From Oscillospiraceae bacterium (GTDB taxonomy: Bacteria > Bacillota > Clostridia > UMGS1883), in assembly GCA_022508735.1 (NCBI GenBank), contig JAFLUQ010000131.1, positions 1 to 6,023 of the forward strand: a stretch of DNA of 6,023 nucleotides, read 5' to 3'. Position 1 is the stretch's first letter, and each line of letters starts with the position of its first letter. The notes beneath the pieces were generated by a model that had not been told where the DNA came from, made no database searches, and saw only the letters and a list, made by a program, of their open reading frames with translations. Positions 1-5,227 of the stretch are shown here, piece after piece. The translations under genes were made by a program, and so were the position numbers.

Positions 1-705
1 GACGAGATCGACAAGATAACCAAGAAGGGCGAAAATGTTTCGATAACCCGGGACGTAAGCGGCGAGGGCGTACAGCAGGCGCTGTTAAAGATCCTTGAGG
101 GCACGGTAGCCTCCGTCCCCCCGCAGGGCGGGCGCAAGCACCCCCATCAGGAGCTTTATCAGATAGATACCACCAATATTCTCTTTATCTGCGGCGGCGC
201 CTTTGCGGGGCTTGATAAGATAATCAATAAGCGCACCGGCAAACAGGGGTTAGGCTTCGGAGCTGAGATCGAGAGCAAGGCCAAGAGGGATACCGGCGAG
301 CTGTTCGCCAAGGCGGAGCCTCAGGACCTTATCAAGTACGGCCTTATCCCCGAGTTCGTCGGCCGTGTTCCGGTGGTGGTGCCTCTTGAGACACTTACTG
401 AGGAAGCACTCAAGAAGATACTCACCGAGCCGAAAAATGCTCTTGTGCGCCAGTATAAGAAGCTTTTCGACCTTGACGGCGTGGAATTTGAGATAACCGA
501 CGACGCTCTGAGCTACATTGCCAAAAAGGCTATTGAGCGCGAAACGGGTGCCAGAGGCCTTAGAGCCATAATGGAAAAATCCCTTAACGACGCCATGTTT
601 GACATTCCGTCAGACAAGAGCATCGTCAAGGTGATCTTCAACAAAGAGAGCTTCGAGGGCGGTAGCCCCGTGTTTATCCACGCAGAGCTGCCTGAGGTAA
701 TATAA
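1..705 (+). CDS. clpX: ClpX, ATP-dependent unfoldase subunit of ClpXP (5' truncated)
   Basis: ClpX is a hexameric AAA+ unfoldase that recognises tagged proteins and threads them into the ClpP protease in the cytoplasm. The frame is open from base 1 to TAA at 703-705, giving 234 residues, about the C-terminal 55% of a usual ClpX of roughly 420. The fragment begins inside the Walker B motif (DEID, residues 1-4). It continues with the pore-2 loop RDVSGEG (17-23), sensor 1 around TTN (57-59), the ClpP-docking tripeptide as LGF (84-86), the arginine finger in EFVGR (R122) and sensor 2 in GARGLR (R185). The zinc-binding domain, Walker A and GYVG pore loop lie upstream, outside the window. Nothing visible is damaged. 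A strong terminator follows 10 bases after the stop, so transcription ends here. The lon gene that often follows clpX in Bacillota is absent. A GTG at 373 is internal and is not a start. Identification is secure. Confidence 0.97.
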   Translation, partial: DEIDKITKKGENVSITRDVSGEGVQQALLKILEGTVASVPPQGGRKHPHQELYQIDTTNILFICGGAFAGLDKIINKRTGKQGLGFGAEIESKAKRDTGELFAKAEPQDLIKYGLIPEFVGRVPVVVPLETLTEEALKKILTEPKNALVRQYKKLFDLDGVEFEITDDALSYIAKKAIERETGARGLRAIMEKSLNDAMFDIPSDKSIVKVIFNKESFEGGSPVFIHAELPEVI

Positions 706-715
706 CAGAAAATGC

Positions 716-743
716 AAAATCCCCTCACGTGAGGGGATTTTTT
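716..743 (+). terminator. Intrinsic terminator of clpX
   Basis: An 11-bp stem (716-726 pairs with 731-741) closes a four-base ACGT loop. The core is CCCCTC/GAGGGG and a run of six T follows the G-rich arm at 738-743. It lies just past the clpX stop and before the fic promoter, so it separates the two units. The core closely resembles that of the hairpin after fic. Confidence 0.93.
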
Positions 744-756
744 GCTGAGAAAACAG

Positions 757-805
757 CAACATCGATCACAACATCAATCAAAAGTATTGCAAAATGATCG
801 ATGTT
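757..805. promoter_or_regulatory. Operator-like repeat cluster upstream of fic (two direct copies and one inverted copy)
   Basis: CAACATCGATCA (757-768) is followed without a gap by CAACATCAATCA (769-780), a tandem repeat differing at one base of 12. The exact reverse complement of the first copy's 11-base core, TGATCGATGTT, stands at 795-805. The copies lie between the clpX terminator and the fic start, and the inverted copy sits in the spacer between the predicted -35 and -10 boxes. Such an arrangement is typical of repressor operators. The likely ligand is a winged-helix protein, possibly the C-terminal domain of Fic itself; that link is inference. If transcribed by readthrough, copies 758-768 and 795-805 could also pair as an 11-bp RNA stem with a 26-base loop. 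Confidence 0.6.
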
Positions 806-815
806 ATGATATTAT
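787..815 (+). promoter_or_regulatory. Predicted sigma-A promoter of fic
   Basis: TTGCAA (787-792) and TATTAT (810-815) are separated by exactly 17 bases, a good housekeeping-type promoter. An alternative -10 is TATGAT at 805-810, preceded by TG at 802-803 (extended -10 form). Either choice puts the start of transcription at about 816-823 and gives a very short leader that almost begins with the ribosome binding site. The inverted repeat copy at 795-805 overlaps this promoter. No start site has been measured. Confidence 0.6.
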
Positions 816-823
816 ATTATTGC

Positions 824-830
824 GAGGAGG
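824..830 (+). promoter_or_regulatory. Ribosome binding site that fixes the fic start
   Basis: GAGGAGG lies seven bases before ATG 838-840, which is in frame with the Fic protein. The ATG at 833-835 is in another frame and only two bases from this site. The in-frame TTG at 742 lies inside the clpX terminator and has no comparable site. This supports 838 as the start. Confidence 0.9.
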
Positions 831-837
831 TAATGGC

Positions 838-1815
838 ATGTACAACAAAAAGCCCCCGTTTGAAATAACAGCTGAAATTCTGTCAGAGGTGGTAGAAATC
901 GCTGAGCTGATCGGCAAATTAAGCACAACAACACATTTATCTCTTAATCCTACGCTCAGGCGCACAAACCGCATTAGAACGATATATTCCTCTTTGGCTA
1001 TTGAGCAGAACACACTCAGTCTCGAACAGGTCACGGCGGTGCTGTCGGGTAAGCGCGTTATTGCGCCGCCAAAGGACATTGCCGAGGTCAAAAATGCCTA
1101 TGAGATCTATGAGCATATGGATTCGCTGGATCCGTATTCTGTGGACGATCTGTTATTGGCCCACGGTGTTATGACGCGCGAGTTGGTTGGTGAGTCGGGC
1201 GTGTTTCGCTCGCACCCGGTCGGTGTAGTAGATAAAAACGGTAATATTCTCCATTTCGGGACCCTGCCGGAGTATGTGCCGGGATTGGTCTATGAACTGC
1301 TTGACTGGACCCAGCATAGCGATATCCATATGCTTATCAAAAGCTGTGTCTTCCATTATGAATTTGAGCTTATCCATCCCTTTGCCGACGGCAACGGGCG
1401 GATCGGCCGACTGTGGCACACATTGCTTCTGTCGAAATGGCAGCCTCTCTTTGCCTGGCTTCCGGTCGAGTCTATAATCCATGACCGTCAGGACGAATAT
1501 TATGCGGCAATCAACAAGTCTAATGCCGCAGGAGAATCCTCTGAATTTATTGAATTTATGCTGTCTGCAATTAAGGCCGCCATACTTGAGGCGGCCACCG
1601 AAATTCCGGCCGCTCCCAAGAGTAAAGCAGATGTCCGTTGGTCGGCCATCTATGCCTATTTACAAGAGCATAATTCTATTATGAACGCTAATGTGCGTGA
1701 GCTGCTTGGCGTTTCTTCTGCAACTGCCAACCGTATTCTCTCTGATCTGACGAGCGATGGAAGACTGAAAAAAATCCATACAGGCCGATATTGGATCTAT
1801 GAACTGAATGAATAG
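838..1815 (+). CDS. Fic family protein (predicted AMP-transferase) with N-terminal inhibitory helix and C-terminal winged helix
   Basis: Fic-domain enzymes usually transfer AMP from ATP to a hydroxyl side chain of a target protein, though some transfer other groups. The target cannot be read from the sequence. The 325-residue product carries a perfect catalytic motif HPFADGNGRIGR (180-191, bases 1375-1410): H180 is the expected base, D184 the metal ligand, and R188/R191 bind nucleotide phosphates. The hairpin flap that positions the target precedes it (about 121-145). SLAIEQN (52-58) fits the N-terminal inhibitory helix of class II Fic proteins, with inhibitory E56, but has Q57 where G or N is usual. 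Residues about 262-325 form a winged helix-turn-helix. The gene stands alone with its own promoter and no separate antitoxin gene. Only 4 of its 27 Ile codons are ATA, against 13 of 18 in rsmE and 8 of 22 in visible clpX, suggesting acquisition by transfer. The reading frame is intact. Family assignment is firm; physiological role unknown. Confidence 0.95.
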   Translation: MYNKKPPFEITAEILSEVVEIAELIGKLSTTTHLSLNPTLRRTNRIRTIYSSLAIEQNTLSLEQVTAVLSGKRVIAPPKDIAEVKNAYEIYEHMDSLDPYSVDDLLLAHGVMTRELVGESGVFRSHPVGVVDKNGNILHFGTLPEYVPGLVYELLDWTQHSDIHMLIKSCVFHYEFELIHPFADGNGRIGRLWHTLLLSKWQPLFAWLPVESIIHDRQDEYYAAINKSNAAGESSEFIEFMLSAIKAAILEAATEIPAAPKSKADVRWSAIYAYLQEHNSIMNANVRELLGVSSATANRILSDLTSDGRLKKIHTGRYWIYELNE

Positions 1816-1836
1816 CGGATATGTATCTTGAAGCGT

Positions 1837-1864
1837 AAAACTCCCCTCAGTGAGGGGAGTTTTT
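1837..1864. terminator. Bidirectional intrinsic terminator between fic and the opposing operon
   Basis: The arms AAAACTCCCCTC (1837-1848) and GAGGGGAGTTTT (1852-1863) form a 12-bp stem with an AGT loop. On the + strand the stem runs into TTTTT (1860-1864), serving fic, whose stop is 21 bases upstream. On the - strand the same hairpin ends in TTTT and begins two bases beyond the stop codon of the SanA-like gene, so one hairpin can end both convergent transcripts. The + strand version has the longer T run. Confidence 0.9.
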
Positions 1865-1865
1865 A

Positions 1866-2531
1866 TTATCTATCATTCGTGAGGTTTCCGTCGCCGCTGA
1901 CGGGAATCGTCTCGCCGAGGTATTTTGGCTTCGGCTTAAAGAGGCACTTGACAAAATCTTTATCTCGGGCGAGTATCTCGCGGAGGCTGCGGTACCACTG
2001 CCCGGCGTAGAGGTACGGGTCGGAGGCCACGCCGTAGGCCTGAATTCCCATTGCCCGGGCGTCATATATGGCGCGGTAAAGGTGGTATTCCTGAGTTACT
2101 ATTATGACCCTTTCTGCCTCGAAAATCTCAGCCGCACGGTACATGCTCTCGTAGGTGGAAAAGCCCGCATGGTCCATGAACACATCCTCTGAGGGTACGC
2201 CGCGCTCGGTGGCGTAGTCCTTCATAAGGTTCACCTCGTCGTGCTCTGCCCGCCCGTGGTCGCCGCTCATGAGGAGCTTTTTGCCCGCGCCCGCTTCATA
2301 GAGGGCTATGCCGTAATCAAGGCGGTCGCGGAGTATGGGACTTGGGCGGTCGCCCCAAATGCCGGCCCCGAGTACGATGACGCAGTCCGCCTCGGCACCG
2401 GCGGCCTGAGCTGGGGTCAATATACGGCTCTTAACGCTATGCACCACATAGGCGTTTATACCAAAAACCAGCGCCGCACCGACTAACATAAGCACGATGA
2501 GCGCGATTATTATTCTCTTAATTATTTTCAT
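1866..2531 (-). CDS. SanA/YdcF-like DUF218 membrane-anchored protein
   Basis: The 221-residue product has one N-terminal membrane segment (about 6-28, preceded by Lys/Arg), then a DUF218-type domain probably outside the membrane. Family signatures are VIVLGAG (51-57), LMSGDHG (87-93), DHAGFSTYES (120-129), VTQEYHLYRA (145-154) and the tail PKYLGE (202-207). These match E. coli SanA (affecting vancomycin entry at high temperature) more closely than YdcF. The biochemical activity of SanA is not established, and a cell-envelope role here is inference. It is probably last in the operon: its ATG (2529-2531) overlaps the TGA of the peptidase gene as ATGA, with a weak GGTGA site seven bases upstream, so translation is probably coupled. 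The TAA stop abuts the shared terminator. Length is normal for the family (E. coli SanA is about 239). Family call is firm; symbol withheld because orthology to sanA is unproven. Confidence 0.88.
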   Translation of the reverse strand: MKIIKRIIIALIVLMLVGAALVFGINAYVVHSVKSRILTPAQAAGAEADCVIVLGAGIWGDRPSPILRDRLDYGIALYEAGAGKKLLMSGDHGRAEHDEVNLMKDYATERGVPSEDVFMDHAGFSTYESMYRAAEIFEAERVIIVTQEYHLYRAIYDARAMGIQAYGVASDPYLYAGQWYRSLREILARDKDFVKCLFKPKPKYLGETIPVSGDGNLTNDR

Positions 2532-3037
2532 ATACAGTTCACCATTTTCATAAGCTCCGCCGCAAAGTAACGGGGTTCGCCGCTTTGAGGGATATGCACA
2601 AAGCCGCAGGGCACGTCTACATAGCTCAGCGCCTTATACATCAAAGAGTTGCAGACGTAGGTCCCGGCGCTGTCGCTAATTTTAGCGTCTGCCGCGGCTA
2701 TCATTTTCTTTATAGGCAGCGTGGAAAAGTAAGCCGCTGGACCGCCCTCTATGAGAGGCGCGTCGGTCAGCGCCACGCCGTCGTTATCGGGAAGGTCGGC
2801 GTCGGCTACGTTTATCGCCACCCGCTCAACGGTTATTCTGTCTCTCGAAGCCTGCCCCAGCAGGACTATGGCCGAAGGTGCGTTAGCGTCAATATATTTT
2901 TTAAGCTCTTTAAATGCACCCTCATATGAGGTGGGCACAACGAGCTTGTCCACTGTATCGGGAAGCAGCTCAAGCACCTTCATGGACATATTTTCGGTAA
3001 AATCCCCGAAGGGCGTGAAGGCAGTAACTAAAACCAT
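2528..3037 (-). CDS. pcp: Pyroglutamyl-peptidase I (family C15), compact form
   Basis: This cytoplasmic cysteine peptidase removes N-terminal pyroglutamate from peptides. All three catalytic residues are in their family contexts: E71 in TVERVAIN (69-76), C129 in SAGTYVCNSLMY (123-134) and H148 in GFVHIP (145-150). The N-terminus, VLVTAFTPFGD, matches the family start, with FGD where FGG is usual, so the protein is complete at that end. At 169 residues it is shorter than the usual 200-215. Only about 21 residues follow the histidine, against about 47 in the Bacillus amyloliquefaciens enzyme (E81, C144, H168). The ATG (3035-3037) lies inside the end of the transferase gene (10-base overlap), with GAGG ten bases upstream (3048-3051). 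The stop overlaps the next start as ATGA. Retained active-site residues argue for a working enzyme, though its shorter C-terminus could affect stability or assembly. Confidence 0.93.
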   Translation of the reverse strand: MVLVTAFTPFGDFTENMSMKVLELLPDTVDKLVVPTSYEGAFKELKKYIDANAPSAIVLLGQASRDRITVERVAINVADADLPDNDGVALTDAPLIEGGPAAYFSTLPIKKMIAAADAKISDSAGTYVCNSLMYKALSYVDVPCGFVHIPQSGEPRYFAAELMKMVNCI

Positions 3038-3513
3038 GCTATTTCGACCTCGCTTTCATGCTCCGATGCGGCGGCGCAGACGCAGTCTCCGTCAGAAAAA
3101 TGAATAATGTTTACCGTCCCCACCCTGCCGCTCAGAGTGGAAAAATGCTCCATTCCGCTGAAAATGCCCATCTCCGTGAATTTGACATAGGCCTCCTTTG
3201 CGGTGTATATCTCAAAAAAATTCTCCTCATCTGCTATAGCGGCCTCGTCGGGGGCAAAAAACCGCTTCGCCACGCTTATATACCGCGAGGCGTCACGGCG
3301 GAGCTCAATGTCGCCGCCTATCTCATAGTCGCTGACCACGCAGAGAGAATAGCCGCAGCTGTCGGAATAGGAATAGAAGGGCCCGCCCTCCACATAGGGC
3401 TTACCTGTGGGGCGGCGGTGAAAGACAAAGTCACTTCTTCCGCTGTAGTCACGAAGGGCGCGTTTCACCAGTTCATCTTCATTCATGCCCTTGGCTAAAT
3501 ATGCCCGTATCAT
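3028..3513 (-). CDS. Sfp-type 4'-phosphopantetheinyl transferase, short form
   Basis: Enzymes of this superfamily move the phosphopantetheine arm of CoA onto a serine of acyl, peptidyl or aryl carrier proteins in the cytoplasm. The 161-residue product shows, in order, GKPY (37-40), YSYSDS (47-52), GGDIE (66-70, with predicted Mg ligands D68 and E70), RFF (84-86) and TAKEAYVK (104-111, with E107 and K111). Two departures stand out. The usual Ser-His-Ser/Ala after GKP is Ser-Asp-Ser, so the CoA-contacting histidine is replaced by D51, and Y103 replaces the common Trp before the KEA motif. The protein is also about 60 residues shorter than Sfp, mainly before GKP. An in-frame TGA at 3529-3531 rules out an upstream start. 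The ATG overlaps the rsmE stop as ATGA. No carrier-protein or synthase genes are visible, so the substrate is unknown. It may serve fatty-acid ACP, a secondary pathway, or be degenerating. Confidence 0.85.
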   Translation of the reverse strand: MIRAYLAKGMNEDELVKRALRDYSGRSDFVFHRRPTGKPYVEGGPFYSYSDSCGYSLCVVSDYEIGGDIELRRDASRYISVAKRFFAPDEAAIADEENFFEIYTAKEAYVKFTEMGIFSGMEHFSTLSGRVGTVNIIHFSDGDCVCAAASEHESEVEIAWF

Positions 3514-4235
3514 TCCATCTCCCCCAGTTCATAAAGGCAGATGGACGCGGCCACAAGCCCGGCGGTCTCGGTGCGGAGTATCCTCGGGCCGAGGGTTGCC
3601 GCCAGCAGGCCGTTTTCACGGGCCAGCGCCACCTCCGCCTCGTCGAAGCCACCCTCGGGGCCTATGAACAGGGCGAGGGTTTTGGCAGTTCGCCCACGCA
3701 GGCACTCCTTTATGGAGGTTGTATGCTCGTCCTCATAGGGAATTACAGCTAAATCCATTTCCTTAGCCATGCGAACCGCCTCGGCAAAGGAAACGCACTC
3801 CCCCACCCTCGGCACAACGCCGCGCTTACTCTGGGCGGCGGCCTCGCGGGCTATTTTACGGAGGCGTTCAAGCTTGCTGTCCTTCTCTAACTTAGCCACT
3901 ATTCGGGCGGTGTTCACGGGAATTATCTCGACCACGCCGATCTCGGTGGCCTTCTGCACGATGAACTCAAGCTTCGGGTTCTTCGGCACAGCCTGAAAGA
4001 GCGTTATTTTTAGCTTAGGCTCGGTGGGGGCGGGATAGGCGGAGGTTATGTCCGCCTCGGCGCTCTCGCCGAGAGACCTTATCACCGCGTCGTAGAACAT
4101 ACCCTCGCCGTCACAAAGAGTCAGGCCGTCGCCCGCCTTCATGCGGAGCACGGTTTTTATGTGCTTAAGTATCTCGCCGTCAAGAACGGCGGTATTCCCC
4201 TGTATTTTTTCTTTATCTATCAGAAAGTTCGCCAT
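3510..4235 (-). CDS. rsmE: 16S rRNA (uracil-1498-N3)-methyltransferase RsmE
   Basis: RsmE uses S-adenosylmethionine to make m3U1498 in 16S rRNA, near the decoding region. The 241-residue protein has the normal length and order: an N-terminal PUA-like RNA-binding part (about 1-70, with HIKTVLRMK at 25-33), then a SPOUT domain whose trefoil knot holds the cofactor. Knot signatures are FIGPEGG (190-196) and LGPRILRTETA (215-225); KATEIGV (95-101) and EAAAQSKR (131-138) are also characteristic of the family. The ATG (4233-4235) follows the prmA stop by three bases, and GAGGT at 4241-4245, inside the end of prmA, is the binding site five bases away. The TGA overlaps the start of the transferase gene. 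Of its 18 Ile codons 13 are ATA, which sets the local codon style. The prmA-rsmE order is common in Bacillota. Identification is secure. Confidence 0.97.
   Translation of the reverse strand: MANFLIDKEKIQGNTAVLDGEILKHIKTVLRMKAGDGLTLCDGEGMFYDAVIRSLGESAEADITSAYPAPTEPKLKITLFQAVPKNPKLEFIVQKATEIGVVEIIPVNTARIVAKLEKDSKLERLRKIAREAAAQSKRGVVPRVGECVSFAEAVRMAKEMDLAVIPYEDEHTTSIKECLRGRTAKTLALFIGPEGGFDEAEVALARENGLLAATLGPRILRTETAGLVAASICLYELGEME
3519..3525 (-). promoter_or_regulatory. Ribosome binding site of the phosphopantetheinyl transferase gene
   Basis: Read on the - strand, GGGGGAG lies five bases before ATG 3511-3513, inside the last codons of rsmE. With the in-frame stop at 3529-3531 it fixes the start of this unusually short transferase, so the missing N-terminal part is not an annotation artefact. 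Confidence 0.75.
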
Positions 4236-4238
4236 TGT

Positions 4239-5207
4239 TTACCTCGCCACTAAGCAGTACCAGTCGTTTTCATTCTTCTGCTCGATTATCTCAAAGCCGT
4301 TATTTTTAAGTGCCTCCTTAACTTCACCGAGGCGCGGCTCGATTATGCCGCAGCAGATGAAGGTGGCCCCCTCCTTCATATAACGCCGTGCGTCGGCAGA
4401 GAGGGGAATGATAACGTCGGCCACTATATTGGCCACAACTATGTCGTGGCCGCCAAGGGCCTCGATTTTAGCCTTCACTCCCTCGTCGGTCAGTATATTG
4501 CCGTCCTCAACGGTATAAACGTCCTTACCTATGCCGTTAAGCGCCGCGTTGGAGTAGGCTATTTTTTTGCAGTTTGGGTCTATGTCGATGGCGTAGGCCC
4601 TGCCCGCGCCGAGCATCAGCGCGATTATTGAGAGTATGCCGCTGCCGCAGCCGAGGTCAAGCACCTCCATGCCGGGCTGCACCCGTTTATCAAGCTGTTC
4701 CACGCAAAGCCGCGTGGTCTCGTGCTGGCCGCTGCCGAAGGTCATGCCCGGGTCAATGTTGAAAACTATTTTACCCTCGGTGTTTTCAAGGGTCTCCCAC
4801 TCGGGCTTTATTATGAGGCGGTCGCCCACGGGAATGGGATGGAAATACTGCTTCCAGTTTTCCTCCCAGTCCTCCTCGCGCATGCTTTCCAGCTCCAGCT
4901 CCAAGCGGCCATACTCCCCTGCCGCGTCCATAGACTTAAGGGCCGTAAGCTCGTCCCTCACGCTCATGAGGAGCTTTGCGCCCTCCTCATTGTCGCTTAT
5001 GTATATGATGACCCGCGTTTCGCCCTGCTTTTCGGCCATGAGTTCATCGTCCACATAGTCCCAGTATTGGTGATTGTTTTCAAGGAAGTCGTTGAAATCG
5101 TCTTTATCCTCTATCTCAAAGCCCGCTACATTTAAGCTGAGCAGTCTGCCGCAGACGGGATCTATGCCCGCCGCGGTGGTGTATATACTGACTTTATGCC
5201 ACTGCAT
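4239..5207 (-). CDS. prmA: Ribosomal protein L11 methyltransferase PrmA
   Basis: PrmA trimethylates several amino groups of ribosomal protein L11 with S-adenosylmethionine, in the cytoplasm. The 322-residue product has the two-part family structure: an N-terminal substrate-recognition domain (about 1-110) and a class I Rossmann methyltransferase domain. Signatures are DPGMTFGSGQHETT (152-165, the family's DPG.xFGTG.H.TT segment in its Gram-positive form), the cofactor glycine loop DLGCGSG (184-190), acidic AIDIDP after the second strand (206-211) and VANI (258-261). EDWEENWKQYFHP (112-124) is the usual linker motif. The N-terminal domain is somewhat longer than in E. coli PrmA (293 residues), as is common in Bacillota. 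ATG 5205-5207 has an excellent AAGGAGGA site and follows the efflux gene stop by 20 bases. rsmE begins three bases after its stop. Identification is secure. Confidence 0.97.
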   Translation of the reverse strand: MQWHKVSIYTTAAGIDPVCGRLLSLNVAGFEIEDKDDFNDFLENNHQYWDYVDDELMAEKQGETRVIIYISDNEEGAKLLMSVRDELTALKSMDAAGEYGRLELELESMREEDWEENWKQYFHPIPVGDRLIIKPEWETLENTEGKIVFNIDPGMTFGSGQHETTRLCVEQLDKRVQPGMEVLDLGCGSGILSIIALMLGAGRAYAIDIDPNCKKIAYSNAALNGIGKDVYTVEDGNILTDEGVKAKIEALGGHDIVVANIVADVIIPLSADARRYMKEGATFICCGIIEPRLGEVKEALKNNGFEIIEQKNENDWYCLVAR

Positions 5208-5212
5208 AATAG

Positions 5213-5220
5213 TCCTCCTT
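5213..5220 (-). promoter_or_regulatory. Ribosome binding site of prmA
   Basis: On the - strand AAGGAGGA stands five bases before ATG 5205-5207, in the 20-base gap after the efflux gene stop. It is the strongest such site in the operon. The gap is too short for a separate full promoter within itself, so prmA is probably co-transcribed with the efflux gene unless a promoter lies inside that gene. Confidence 0.85.
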
Positions 5221-5227
5221 TCTTAAT

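Noticed and set aside
373..705. A separate 110-residue gene starting at GTG 373
   Set aside because: The frame is open without interruption from base 1 and the residues before 373 are clearly ClpX, so this is an internal valine.
758..805. Riboswitch or attenuator formed by the 11-bp inverted repeat before fic
   Set aside because: The predicted transcription start lies downstream of both arms, and the tandem copy points to a DNA operator rather than RNA structure.
742..837. N-terminal extension of the Fic protein from TTG at 742
   Set aside because: The TTG lies in the T run of the clpX terminator, the extension would cover the promoter and repeats, and a strong ribosome binding site marks ATG 838.
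838..1815. Fic as the toxin of a two-gene toxin-antitoxin module
   Set aside because: No small partner gene lies on either side; the inhibitory segment is within the protein itself.
2585..2929. Open frame on the + strand opposite the peptidase gene
   Set aside because: It mirrors a gene with intact catalytic motifs, shows no family signature and has no good ribosome binding site.
3058..3498. 146-residue + strand open frame opposite the phosphopantetheinyl transferase gene
   Set aside because: The opposite strand has recognisable ordered motifs and coupled start and stop; this frame has no recognisable domain.
3028..3513. Transferase gene as a pseudogene because of its shortness
   Set aside because: It has a good binding site, coupled junctions on both sides, no internal stop, and conserved GKPY, GDIE and KEA segments; unusual but not visibly broken.
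4636..5135. Overlapping + strand open frames of 140 and 137 residues opposite prmA
   Set aside because: Their low-complexity Ser-, Leu- and Val-rich translations are what the complementary strand of a GC-biased gene gives; prmA is intact.
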